In this document: in pieces, positions 1-9,211 of the stretch
Layout of the letters: every line of letters starts with the position of its first letter
Numbering within the stretch: position 1 is the stretch's first letter
Notes under the pieces: generated by a model
What the model was told of the DNA's origin: nothing
Seen by the model: the letters and a program-made list of their open reading frames with translations, nothing else
The model's database searches: none
Translations under genes and position numbers: made by a program
Source of the DNA: CAYRNY01 sp964425755
GTDB taxonomy: Bacteria; Chloroflexota; Anaerolineae; Aggregatilineales; Aggregatilineaceae
NCBI GenBank assembly: GCA_964425755.1
Contig: CAYRNY010000006.1
Location: forward strand, 1 to 64,000
Reading direction: 5' to 3'
DNA length: 64,000 nucleotides

Positions 1-46
1 ACCTCACTTGAGGCTTTTTGTCTACTTTTTCATTGTCAGGTTTTGC

Positions 47-772
47 TCACACCCGCCCGATGAAACAACACGGATGCTCACGAAGCAAGTACAGGAAGGT
101 GTAATTGAACAGACTGGTTGGCTGATTGAAGAAATCGAAGTAGTCCTGCTCAGTTAGTACAACAGCATCTGGTGCTTCCTTACTCAAATCTCCTTTGGCG
201 CGATCAAAACGTAGAAAACCATGCATATGGTATATGCTGATCTTGCCGGGAATCGACCCCGCCGACGGGCGCTCAACAGTTCGCAAGAGACGCTTCTCAA
301 AATGCGCGTAAACATACGCCTGCAGCAATGCATCAAGGTTGAACGTCACCAGCCCGTGGACCCGCGGATTAGCATCAAACGTACGTCCACTAGAGCTGGG
401 AATGGCACATAGTGCAGCTACCGTGCGCAACGTCGGATTAGTCTCCTGGATGTGGCGCACGAATGCGCGCCGGTTTCCTTTGTCCACGCCGGCTGGATAG
501 AAAGGAAAACCGCGGTACAGCGCATCACGAACAGCCTCCACGAAGGCATGCCGATCTGGCATCCGCTCTTCAATCAGGCTGGCAATGGCCGGCAGCGACA
601 GTTCGTGCGCCCGCAGATCACCGACCTGGACCTCGTCGTTGAGGTATTGTGCGATCACCCGTTGTAGCAGGTCAGGCCACGCTGGCAGCCCACAACCCAC
701 CGATACCCCAGCTCCCAATACAACCACGATCCCGCGCTTGACGTACACGTCTTGCAGTTCCGACCAGCTCAT
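47..772 (-). pseudogene. SIR2-like domain protein, C-terminally truncated
   Basis: The protein begins with a Rossmann-type NAD-binding motif (VVLGAGVSVGCGLPAWPDLL, residues about 17-36 from the chosen start), then FNLD near residues 144-147 in place of the usual TNYD, and HMHG near 182-185, which supplies the SIR2 histidine. These are the landmarks of SIR2_2-type domains, which are NAD-consuming enzymes often found in antiphage systems. The ATG at 772 is preferred because GAGGAAA lies seven bases upstream; an earlier start at 847 adds unrelated residues. The frame stops right after CCFIGRV, where family members normally continue through a 'FIG-S-D-N-R-L' segment, so the C-terminus appears lost. 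Bases 1-46 that follow are AT-rich and may be a mobile-element end. Domain call is good; function is inferred. Confidence 0.7.
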
Positions 773-1010
773 GTGCCGTTTCCTCTCGCCTACAAGCACA
801 TTTTTGTCGCTGCCGGTAGCATATACCAGTCTTACGTCTACGCACAACCGTCAGACCTTATCAGGAGCAGTTCAAAGTGATATTGAGCGCTTGATCGTGG
901 ACGCATAGCTTCCGATCCAGTTAAGTAATCGGAGCATATTGAGGCCGGAAAAGTGGCTGAAGACGGCAGAGCTAGAATCGTCAGAGGCGGGCGTAGATGT
1001 GTCAGGGTGT

Positions 1011-1050
1011 GGCGTGTGCGGAGAAAGCAGGCATCCTTTCCGCACACGCC
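1011..1050 (-). terminator. Strong stem-loop downstream of the TPR gene
   Basis: GGCGTGTGCGGA (1011-1022) and its exact reverse complement (1039-1050) form a 12-bp GC-rich stem with a 16-base loop. It lies 41 bases beyond the stop of the leftward TPR gene. No T-tract follows on the minus strand, so it may be a weak terminator or an mRNA 3'-end stabiliser. Confidence 0.5.
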
Positions 1051-1091
1051 ATGATTTGAGGCTGCTCGACGGCGACTGCACGCCGTCCAGG

Positions 1092-2189
1092 TTATTGAAG
1101 TTCCAGACTGATGACGATATCCCCTTCGCTGCCGAAATTAGCATGGCTCACGACCAGCGTATACGTGCCGCTGGCGGCGAATTCATAGTCGGGAATTGCG
1201 GCGTCAAGGTCTTCATCGCTGGCGTCGTCGTTGAACACGAGCGGCACACCTTCCGGGCTGACAACCTGCACGAGCGGATCGACCTCACCCGGGTTGACAC
1301 TGGTGACGGTAATCACTGCATGCTGGCCTGCCTGTGCTTCGAACGGCAGCCGGAAGGCACGTCCGTCGGTCATCGTTACGGTCACCGGCTCTCCGGCAAC
1401 CAGAGCAGCGCCTTCGATCGTTTCCCGAGTTCCCAACTCAATGGCGGTGGCGAAATCCTGACCTGCCACAGCCTCATCGCCCAGGGCCAGGGCTGCATAC
1501 GCGCGGAGGGCGTGGCCAATTTTCGTGCGCGGGTTCAGCTCGATAGCGGTGGTGAAATCAGCGAATGCCCCTTGAGGGTCACCGAGCGCGAGTGACACGT
1601 TGGCGCGGAGAATATAAAACGCGTAGTAGGTGGGGTCCAGCTCGATTGCCCGGTTGGCATCGGCCAGCGCGCCCTCCGGATTGCCCATAACCATCTGGCT
1701 CATGCCATGCAGCCGGTAGGGATAGGCCAGGTGGGGTGCAAGCTCGATTGCGCGGCTGCTGTTGAAGGCCATGCTCTCGATGTTGAACGAGCCCCACTGT
1801 GCGCCCGCCATCAATCCGTAAAGCTGTGGGTTGTCCGGCGAAAGATCGACAGCCGCCTCGAAGGCGGTGGCAGCGCCTTCCGCATCGCCCATGACCTCCC
1901 TGGCAACTGCCCGTATGGCGTGCGCGAGAACGTTATCCTGATCCACCGCCAGGATCGAAGCGACGTCCGCCAATGCGGCGTCAGGCTGACCAGAGAACGC
2001 ATATAAAAACGCGCGTATCTGGCGGGCAGCCAGTTGATCGGGTTGTAGCAACACCACGTTTGTTTGTTCGGAAAGAGCTGCCTCAAGCACCTGACCAGCA
2101 CCGTCATTGAGCAGAAACACCTCACTGTGCGCGGTCATATAATCACCCGCCAGGAGCGCCGCCTGCATTTGATCACTCGGGGGTTCCAC
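1092..2189 (-). CDS. Tetratricopeptide-repeat protein with C-terminal PPC-like beta domain
   Basis: Residues about 35-255 are a run of TPR units with the usual A-A-P spacing (for example GNPEGALADANRAIELDPT and GDPQGAFADFTTAIELNPR). Residues about 265-365 look like a bacterial pre-peptidase C-terminal (PPC-like) beta-sandwich: GEPVTVTMTDGRAFRLPFEA, then GTYTLVVSHANFGSEGDIVI. Such proteins are normally exported, yet no signal peptide is visible. The frame starts at a GTG (2189) with no clear ribosome site; ATG codons at 2168 and 2138 are alternatives. The 5' end runs into the opposite-strand nSTAND gene, so the original N-terminus may have been lost. TPRs imply protein-protein binding; the partner is unknown. 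Confidence 0.75.
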   Translation of the reverse strand: MEPPSDQMQAALLAGDYMTAHSEVFLLNDGAGQVLEAALSEQTNVVLLQPDQLAARQIRAFLYAFSGQPDAALADVASILAVDQDNVLAHAIRAVAREVMGDAEGAATAFEAAVDLSPDNPQLYGLMAGAQWGSFNIESMAFNSSRAIELAPHLAYPYRLHGMSQMVMGNPEGALADANRAIELDPTYYAFYILRANVSLALGDPQGAFADFTTAIELNPRTKIGHALRAYAALALGDEAVAGQDFATAIELGTRETIEGAALVAGEPVTVTMTDGRAFRLPFEAQAGQHAVITVTSVNPGEVDPLVQVVSPEGVPLVFNDDASDEDLDAAIPDYEFAASGTYTLVVSHANFGSEGDIVISLELQ

Positions 2190-5100
2190 CCAGCCCCAGA
2201 GGGCACCACGTTCACCCCTACCGATAACTTCCAGCCGGAGAATCCCTACAAGGGCCTGCTACCGTTCGAGACAGCCGATTACCGCGATTTTTTCGGTCGC
2301 GAAAAGCTAGTGGAAAGACTCATCAAGCGGATGGGTGAAACCACCGAAGCATGCCGGTTTCTGGCCGTTATTGGACCCAGCGGCAGCGGCAAATCGAGCC
2401 TGCTCAAAGCCGGACTGATCCCGGCCCTGTGGCAGGGACGCTTGCCCGGATCGGATCGCTGGTTCGTAGTCGAAGTGCAGCCCGGTGCGCGCCCGCTAGA
2501 TGAGCTGGAAGTTGGCCTTACTCGCGTCGCCGCCATCCCAGCGACCAACCTGCACGAACACCTCCAACGCGATAAATACGGGCTGCTGCGCGCCGCAAAT
2601 CTGGTGCTGCCCAATGACGGCAGCGAATTGGTACTGGTCATTGACCAGTTCGAGGAAGTCTTCACCCTGCTTGACGATGAGCGCGCGCGCGTTCATTTCT
2701 TGCATCTGCTCCATGCGGCGGTGACCGAACCCCGCAGCCGGGTGCGCGTGGTGATCACACTGCGTGCCGACTTTTATGATCGCCCACTGCACTACCCGGA
2801 GTTTGGCGAACTGGTACGCAGCCGCATGGAAACCATTTTGCCTTTGAGCGCAAAAGGGATGGAAGAGGCCATCACTGGCCCTGTCGACCGAGTCGGCGTG
2901 GCGTTTGAGGATGGGCTGGTCGCGCAGATCATCGAGGAAATGCATTACCAGACCGGGGCACTACCGCTGCTGCAATATGCCCTGACGGAGCTGTTTGAAC
3001 GGCGGCAGGGCCGGCTGCTCACCCATACCGCCTACCAGGAGATGGGAGGTGCGGTCGGGGCACTGGCGCAGCGCGCCGAAGCCCTCCACCGGGAATTTGA
3101 TGTAGAAGGCCAGGAAGCGATCCGGCAGATGTTTCTGCGGCTGGTGACGCTGGGGGAGGGCACGGAGGATACCCGGCGGCGGGTCCACCGTTCGGAACTG
3201 CTGGCTATCGCCGTTGACCAGGAGATGATGGACGAGGTTATCGATACGTTCGTGGCGTATCGCCTGCTGTCGCTCGATCACGATCCGATCACGCGCAGCC
3301 CTACGGTCGAGGTCGCGCATGAAGCAATTCTGCGCGAATGGGAACGCCTCAGCATCTGGCTGGATGAAAGCAGGGAAGAGATCCGGTTGCAGCGCCAGTT
3401 GGCCCGTGCCACCCGGGAATGGGCCGACTCCGGTCGCGATACCAGCTTCTTGCTGCGCGGCACCCGGATAAGCCAATTCCAAACGTGGGCCGCCCAAACC
3501 CAACTCGCTTTCACACCGGTCGAGATCGCGTTCCTACAGGCCAGCGTGGCCGCCCATGAGCAGGAAGAAGCAGCGGTGCTGGCGCAGCAGCAGCGCGAGA
3601 AACATCTGGAGGAGCGCGCACGAAATGTCTTACGCGGACTCGCCGGTGTATTTCTCATCGCCACGCTGGTCGCGTCGGGTCTGGCTGCGTTCGCGTTTAG
3701 CCAGCGGCGTACGGCGCAGAAGAACGAGGCAGAAGCCAACCGTAACGCGGAACTATCGCAGAGCTTGGCGCTGGCCTCTGCCGCACGTACCGCGCTGGGT
3801 GAGGGTAAGACGGACCAGGCCCTGGCACTCGCCATCGCCGCCAACCACATTGATACTCCGCCGACTTTTTCTCAGCGCACGCTTTATGATGCCGCGATGG
3901 CGCCCGGCACGGTGCGCCGCCTTCAGTGCGCCCCCGCCTGGTGCTGGGGCATGGATGTCAGCGCCGATGGCCAAATGGTCGTGGCAGCGGGCGACGGCCT
4001 CGAGTTCTCGGTATGGGATATCGCTACCGGGCAGGAAATCCAGCGCTTCACCAATGGCCACACGGATTTTCCACAGGCAGTGTCGTTTTTACCCGACGGG
4101 CAGACCCTCCTTTCCGGCGGGATAGATGACACCATGCTGCTGTGGAATGTCGCCGATGGCAGCATTATCCGGCGCTATGAAAACCCGACCGGCGACATAA
4201 ACGGGATTGACGTTAGCCCTGATGGCCGCCTGGCTGTTACCGGCACAGAAGGGGGCGAGGCGCTGGTTTGGGACGTGGCGTCAGGCGAGATCGTGCATCG
4301 ACTTGTCCACAACCCGGATTTTCAAATACTCCCGGTTGCGTTCAGCCTAGATGGCGCGTGGATGGCTTCAGGCTCAGAAGATGGCACGGTTGTGTTGTGG
4401 GATGTCCAAACCGGCGGGCTGGCGCACCGCCTGGAAGGACACACTAACATCCTGTTCGGCCTTGTTTTCAGCCCCGATAGCAGCGCCCTACTCTCCTCGT
4501 CCGCGGATAATACGATGATCTTGTGGGATGTCGAGTCCGGGGAACAGCTGCGCCAGTTCACCGGGCACACCAACTGGGTGTTCGGGGCCAGTTTCAATGA
4601 CGATGCGACGCAGATCATTTCAGGATCACGCGATCAAAGCCTGGCGCTTTGGGATGTGGCTTCCGGTGACTTGCTGCATACCTACGCCGGTGAGGCAGGC
4701 GGAGCATTACAGGTCGCATTTGTGCCCAGCAGCCAACAGGTCATCTCCGCCCACAGCACCGGGTATCTGCGTGTTTGGGACATAGGTGATCGGCGCATTG
4801 TCTGGCGCGCACTAGACACGGTGCAGCGTGACAACCCTGCGGGAATGGACAGCTCACTACTGTCTGACGGGGAACTACTGGCGCTGAATACGGATGGACA
4901 ACTGGTACTTACGACGAGCGCAGACGACAACACGGTTGTACTGTGGGATGTCGCGGTAGGTGAGGTGGTCCGGCGTTTTAGCGGGCTTGACGCGCGCGTA
5001 TCAGCGGTCGCATTCAGCCCAGATGGACGATTCGTGTTGGGGGGCGCATGGGATGGCTCGCTTGTGTTGTGGGATCGCGAAACGGGCGAAATCGCGCGGC

Positions 5101-5855
5101 ACTTCGAGGGCCACACGGCGGGTGTATTGGATGTAGCGTTTAGCCCGGACGGCACCCGGATTGTGTCTGGGTCAGAGGATACCAGCCTGATCGTATGGGA
5201 CGTTCATTCAGGGAAAGCCCTCCAGCACATTGAAGGGTTCAGCGATTCGGTCAATACGGTCGCGTTCAGTCCGGATGGGCGCTCGTTCCTGGCTGGTTTT
5301 GGCTGGTTCCGCTACGGCGTGGGCAGTTACGATGACACGAGCTTGCGGCTATTTGACGCTGTATCGGGCCAGGAAATCCGCCGGTTCGAGGGACACACGG
5401 CCCCCGTAACTGCATCAGCCTTCAGCCCGGATGGACGCACTGTGTTATCTGGCTCAACGGACGCAACCGTGCGGATGTGGGATGTGGCCACGGGACGTGA
5501 GCTTCGGCAATACTCAGGCCATGCAGCGACCATTTGGGATGTGAACTACCGTCCTGACGGCCGTTTCATCGTCTCCGGTTCACAGGATACTACGGTCATC
5601 GTTTGGGAGATGATTACTGGGGACCAGCTCCGGGTTTTTGATGGTAATGAAACGATGATTCAGGGAGTTGCTTTTTCGCCTGACGGCCAGCGCCTGTTGT
5701 TTTCTACGGCAGATGGTACGCTGCGCGTCTGGCAACCCATGCTAAATCTGGATGACCTTATGGTGTGGACGGGTGACAACCGGTACGTTCGAGAACTGAC
5801 ATGTTCGGAACAGGAGTTGTATCGCCTGACTTCCGCCTGCGAGCCAGAGGAGTAG
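2169..5855 (+). CDS. nSTAND1 ATPase with transmembrane helix and 14 WD40 repeats
   Basis: The N-terminus has the nSTAND1 signature NPYKGLLPFE followed by FFGRE, a Walker A motif GPSGSGKSSLL and a Walker B motif LVLVIDQFEEVF. After the helical STAND region come a charged coiled segment and one hydrophobic helix (GLAGVFLIATLVASGLAAFAF region), then about 14 WD40 units with recurring SGS-D-T-LWDV and F-GH blocks, enough for two seven-bladed propellers. STAND proteins act as ATP-driven switches triggered by ligand binding to the repeat domain; here the propeller should lie on the far side of the membrane from the ATPase. No ATG precedes the domain: TTG at 2169 (AGGAG 12 bases upstream) is the best guess, with in-frame GTG 2127 and TTG 2064 as alternatives. 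The trigger is unknown; a surveillance or defence role is possible. Confidence 0.85.
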   Translation: MITRGFHPAPEGTTFTPTDNFQPENPYKGLLPFETADYRDFFGREKLVERLIKRMGETTEACRFLAVIGPSGSGKSSLLKAGLIPALWQGRLPGSDRWFVVEVQPGARPLDELEVGLTRVAAIPATNLHEHLQRDKYGLLRAANLVLPNDGSELVLVIDQFEEVFTLLDDERARVHFLHLLHAAVTEPRSRVRVVITLRADFYDRPLHYPEFGELVRSRMETILPLSAKGMEEAITGPVDRVGVAFEDGLVAQIIEEMHYQTGALPLLQYALTELFERRQGRLLTHTAYQEMGGAVGALAQRAEALHREFDVEGQEAIRQMFLRLVTLGEGTEDTRRRVHRSELLAIAVDQEMMDEVIDTFVAYRLLSLDHDPITRSPTVEVAHEAILREWERLSIWLDESREEIRLQRQLARATREWADSGRDTSFLLRGTRISQFQTWAAQTQLAFTPVEIAFLQASVAAHEQEEAAVLAQQQREKHLEERARNVLRGLAGVFLIATLVASGLAAFAFSQRRTAQKNEAEANRNAELSQSLALASAARTALGEGKTDQALALAIAANHIDTPPTFSQRTLYDAAMAPGTVRRLQCAPAWCWGMDVSADGQMVVAAGDGLEFSVWDIATGQEIQRFTNGHTDFPQAVSFLPDGQTLLSGGIDDTMLLWNVADGSIIRRYENPTGDINGIDVSPDGRLAVTGTEGGEALVWDVASGEIVHRLVHNPDFQILPVAFSLDGAWMASGSEDGTVVLWDVQTGGLAHRLEGHTNILFGLVFSPDSSALLSSSADNTMILWDVESGEQLRQFTGHTNWVFGASFNDDATQIISGSRDQSLALWDVASGDLLHTYAGEAGGALQVAFVPSSQQVISAHSTGYLRVWDIGDRRIVWRALDTVQRDNPAGMDSSLLSDGELLALNTDGQLVLTTSADDNTVVLWDVAVGEVVRRFSGLDARVSAVAFSPDGRFVLGGAWDGSLVLWDRETGEIARHFEGHTAGVLDVAFSPDGTRIVSGSEDTSLIVWDVHSGKALQHIEGFSDSVNTVAFSPDGRSFLAGFGWFRYGVGSYDDTSLRLFDAVSGQEIRRFEGHTAPVTASAFSPDGRTVLSGSTDATVRMWDVATGRELRQYSGHAATIWDVNYRPDGRFIVSGSQDTTVIVWEMITGDQLRVFDGNETMIQGVAFSPDGQRLLFSTADGTLRVWQPMLNLDDLMVWTGDNRYVRELTCSEQELYRLTSACEPEE

Positions 5856-6045
5856 CGGGCAGCACGCATAAAGCCACGCCGTCCGGAAGTGCGCAGGGGG
5901 CATGATGTACTGGGCTGTGTCCAGGGAGTAAAAGCGAATGGCGGCTCGTCTGAACCACAGGTGGAATATGTGAATGCGACGCCCGTCGCTTCCGTCCTGG
6001 CTGCGCGTCATTGAAAATGATAGCGCAGCCGTTTTGTTTTAGAAC

Positions 6046-6333
6046 ACTTGCTAACTCTTCCGGCATATCATCCTCTCCTGAATCGAGCACCACACTGAAG
6101 TTGCCATGTAAGACCACCACAATCACCTGGTCGTTGTACACAAACACCTGATCCACGATCTTCTGCAACAACCGCTGGCGCGCTTCCGCCGGGTTGTCCA
6201 TCTCCTCGCAGCTATCCCAGTAATCGCCAAAATACTGGATCAAATCCGCCGCTTCGTTCATCTCGTCGTAATCAATCGGACGCAGCGCTTCGACCTCACG
6301 CTGCAACTGCCCGCTGTGCTGGCCGAATTGCAC
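6046..6333 (-). pseudogene. C-terminal remnant of a large serine recombinase
   Basis: This stretch encodes a segment ending in ARQRLLQKIVDQVFVYNDQV and then VVVLHGNFSVVLDSG, preceded by helical IDYDEMNEAADLIQYFGDYW. That pattern (a helix, 'LL..IVD.V.VY.D.V', then a beta strand) is the extreme C-terminus of large serine recombinases. No catalytic resolvase domain, recombinase domain or zinc ribbon is found beside it. It is therefore a fossil of an integrase, supporting past integration in this region. The identification rests on pattern recognition of a short segment. Confidence 0.5.
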
Positions 6334-6437
6334 ATCCGTTCGGAAATCAGCGCCATTGTGACCGATTTTGGCCAGTTTGCTTCCACGGCAACCTTCCGCC
6401 ATAATGCGCTTCATCGTGATACGGAAAGGACCCACAC

Positions 6438-6791
6438 ATGCGGATAGTCAAACGTGCGGCGATTACGGTGACGCCCAAACGGCCCTACATCGACTGGGCC
6501 AATAACCTCGATGAGGATGGCGTAAAAATCGACGAGGACTTCCAGCCCGAGCGACACATCTACTTGATTGGCGATGTTGCTGATGTTTTCCCGTTTGATC
6601 GAGATGTGATCGTCCGGCCCTACTTCAAGGTGATATTTGAAGAAGAACTGAACGGCTGGCACAGGCGGGAGCGTGATTGGCCCGCGCCGCGCACCTACGA
6701 GATGTTTCTGGCATGGTTCGAGGTTGAGGTGCACTCGATGGTGGTGGATCTCGAGGGCAGCCGGCTGATCCGTACCGAACGCTACGATTGA
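6438..6791 (+). CDS. Hypothetical protein, 117 residues
   Basis: A compact acidic protein without signal peptide or membrane segment. It has two aromatic-rich blocks, RPYIDWANNLDEDGVKIDED and RTYEMFLAWFEVEVHSMVVD, separated by a strand-rich middle. The overall look is of a small conserved cytosolic protein of unknown function. A possible ribosome site (AAAGGA) lies about nine bases before the ATG. It sits between the recombinase remnant and the transposase pseudogene, so it may be cargo of a decayed element. I do not recognise a characterised family. Confidence 0.6.
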   Translation: MRIVKRAAITVTPKRPYIDWANNLDEDGVKIDEDFQPERHIYLIGDVADVFPFDRDVIVRPYFKVIFEEELNGWHRRERDWPAPRTYEMFLAWFEVEVHSMVVDLEGSRLIRTERYD

Positions 6792-6801
6792 TCCGTGTGG
6801 C

Positions 6802-7923
6802 TCAAGCGGCTTTCCGCCGGTAGTCGTGATGCAACCCACCCAGCACCGGCTCCCCGACAATCTTCCCGCCGAGATCGTCGGGGAGCGGCGGGTCACAGGG
6901 GATGCGCTGGTTGATGCCTTGGTGCAGTCGGGCGCGGTTGAAGTAGGTGACGTATTCGGTCACAACACGTCGTAGATGGCGTTCACTCAAAATGAGTATG
7001 TAGTCCTGGCATTCGCGGCGCAGACTGCCCAGAAACCTCTCGCAAAATGCGTTAGCCCGCGGCGCTTACACTGGGGTTAGCAGAATCTCAATATCCGCGC
7101 CATCGCCCACATGTTGAAACTACCCGCCGAACTTCTGGTCGTTGTCCCGGATGAAAAAACGCGGTCCGTCCCCAAACGGCGTCGCTTCGCGCAGTTGTTG
7201 GGCGACCCAGGCATCGGTTGGCTGCCGGGTCACGTTGACATGCATCACGCGTCGTGACTCCAGTTCGATGATCACAAACGCGCAGATGCTGCGGAACAGT
7301 GCATCATACGTTTGCAGGAAATCACACGCCCAGATCTCGGAAGCATGATTGCGTAGAAACGTCCCCCAGGTTTGGCCTGATGGGCCTACTCGCTGCAGGT
7401 CTTGCGTGTACTTCTGAATGCTGCTCTTGGCAACGCCCATATTCAGCTTGAGCAGTTCGCCGCGCATGCGTTCGGCTCCCCACAGCGGGTTCTCGCGTGC
7501 CATGCGTCGGATGCGCTGCACCACCCGCCCGGGCAGCGGCGGTCGTCCACCTTGCTGCTTGGGCTGTGATTTGCGCCGCCAGGCCAGCCGGAATAGATCG
7601 CGATGCCAGCGTAGCACGGTATCCGGCTGCACAATGACCAACGCTTGTTTCCAGCCGCGCAGTTTGCTGGCCAGCAAGACGATGATGCTGCGTTCCCGCC
7701 AACTCAACTGCGGGCGTTTCACCTGTCGGTCCAACACGATCAACTGCTGGCGCAGCAGCGCATTCTCCAGCATCAATTCCGATTTGCTGCGTGTGGCATC
7801 CGCCACTGTCCCACTCACCAAGCCATGATTATCAGGTTTGGTCCACTCACGTAATCCGTCGATGACTCTTGCCTAAACCGCTTTCAGCCCACGCTTGACG
7901 AAACCTGGCAAGTACCGCCGCAT
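6802..7923 (-). pseudogene. DDE (integrase-core) transposase inactivated by three in-frame stops
   Basis: Read leftward from the ATG at 7923, one uninterrupted frame can be aligned with the intact transposase at 26944-28080 over about 370 residues. It shares ACDFLQTYD (first Asp), FIRDND (second Asp), CERFLGS (Glu) and the C-terminal motif GGLHHDYRR. The frame holds three nonsense codons: TAG at 7873-7875, TAG at 7120-7122 and TAA at 7066-7068. No frameshift is needed to join the parts. The helix-turn-helix region with RSKSEL is preserved. This copy decayed by point mutation, so it is an old insertion. Exact family within the rve superfamily and the terminal repeats could not be fixed by eye. 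Confidence 0.85.
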
Positions 7924-8162
7924 GACACATCTTTCACCTGATTAGCTGGAACAAAGGGTCTATTGTACTCGATCGTGTTTCAGGCGGAAATTCCGAACGG
8001 ATGTGCAATTCGGCCATCACAGCGGTGCGTTCCGCTTCGGAGCACACTGAGGCGTGTTTCTTCGAAGGCCATGACGTATTGTCGCCCGAGCCGAACAGCA
8101 GCTCGCTCGTGGACGGGGCGAAGCACGCGAAACACGGCGACATGCATACGACAGACTTCAAC

Positions 8163-8759
8163 TCATTCGAGCTCGTTCTCGTCATCTAGATCAAACTCGT
8201 CCGGCAGCGTGTAAGCCTGAATATAGCCGTGTTCTTTGATCAGCGCGTCAAGCTCTTCCATATTCGCGCCAGGAATGTACGGGATCAGCCCTTTTTGATA
8301 TGCTTCGAGCTGTATTGGGAACGGAGCATTGCGTGCGTCCAGCATGAACCCGTTAACTGAGATCATCCATACCAAGGGATTCTCCTCAATCATGCTGCTG
8401 AGCATCCATTCAGGGTCAAAGCGGGACATTTTGGCCGCCTCGCGCACAGTTTTAGCTTTGTTGCCACCGGTGCTAGTTGCGACATCGAACAACTCACATA
8501 ATTCAGCTGCCGGAATATGCGGATCTTGAGAGCTGTCAAACAAGAAGTTGACCTGGCCCAGTGCGTAGACAATCCCGCATGCCCAACTTTTGGCACGTCC
8601 GCGCTCCAACGGCGATGGCCGTTTCCGGGCGAGCTTTGCAGTGAGTCTGCGCGCTAGCTCGGCATATTCCTCGGTAAGGTGTGTTTTGCAGACCTGATCC
8701 GTCAGTGCGGTGATCGCGTCATATTTTGCCTGCATCTTCTTGGGGACGTTTTCGCTCAT
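8163..8759 (-). CDS. DUF6398 domain protein
   Basis: The 198-residue product begins MSENVPKKMQAKYDAITALT and continues with RKRPSPLERGRAKSWACGIV followed by YALGQVNFLFD, the hallmark blocks of DUF6398, a family of unknown function. A helix-turn-helix-like region follows (LFDVATSTGGNKAKTVREAA), suggesting possible DNA binding, and the tail is very acidic. The ATG at 8759 is chosen over an upstream start because AGGAG lies nine bases before it. The roughly 240 bases between its stop and the transposase pseudogene show nothing I can name. Confidence 0.75.
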   Translation of the reverse strand: MSENVPKKMQAKYDAITALTDQVCKTHLTEEYAELARRLTAKLARKRPSPLERGRAKSWACGIVYALGQVNFLFDSSQDPHIPAAELCELFDVATSTGGNKAKTVREAAKMSRFDPEWMLSSMIEENPLVWMISVNGFMLDARNAPFPIQLEAYQKGLIPYIPGANMEELDALIKEHGYIQAYTLPDEFDLDDENELE

Positions 8760-8833
8760 GGTGATATAGCTCCTGTGATCTTGATCTAGCTTCTGATTTC
8801 CAGGTGGAACGGACTGCGCTGGAGGCGTTATTT

Positions 8834-9211
8834 CTAATAAGGTGCGTGGGCAAGGTTGCCGAGCAACGGTGTGAAATGCTTCAAGTTGCGGGTACACAGC
8901 GGCACACTTAAGCGATGACTCGCGGCGGCAATCAAGCAGTCCATTGCATCCAGACCGTGACTGAAGTGGAATCGCAACAATTGACGGATGGCCCAGTCCA
9001 TGTCCTCCGCTGTGGTCGCAACGCGCTCAAATCGTCGCAAAAGGCTAAGTGCGGCTTGCTCTGCCTGCCGGTTGGGTGCGCTTTCAATGATCTCTAGCCA
9101 GACCACCGTAGTTACGCCCAAGTGCCCCTGATGACCGAGCCAATCCACAGCGGGCGGAAAGCCGCGCAGCACGTCAACCACAACCGCTGTGTCGAGCAGC
9201 GCGGCTACCAT
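8834..9211 (-). CDS. vapC: PIN-domain ribonuclease toxin, VapC-like
   Basis: A 125-residue PIN domain with the conserved acidic residues: Asp in LLDTAVVVDVLRG near the N-terminus, Glu in WLEIIES, and Asp in LDAMDCLIAAAS, followed by CTRNLKHF near the C-terminus. VapC toxins cleave tRNA or rRNA and are held inactive by the partner antitoxin. The start codon overlaps the end of the upstream gene by seven bases, a typical toxin-antitoxin arrangement with the antitoxin first. The target RNA cannot be read from sequence. Confidence 0.85.
   Translation of the reverse strand: MVAALLDTAVVVDVLRGFPPAVDWLGHQGHLGVTTVVWLEIIESAPNRQAEQAALSLLRRFERVATTAEDMDWAIRQLLRFHFSHGLDAMDCLIAAASHRLSVPLCTRNLKHFTPLLGNLAHAPY

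Noticed and set aside
5758..6435. A 225-residue minus-strand frame spanning the end of the WD40 gene
   Set aside because: Only its middle part (6046-6333) resembles a protein family; the ends are antisense or unrelated, so only that part is reported.
7934..8189. Short frames on both strands between the transposase pseudogene and DUF6398
   Set aside because: No ribosome site and no recognisable family; treated as non-coding.
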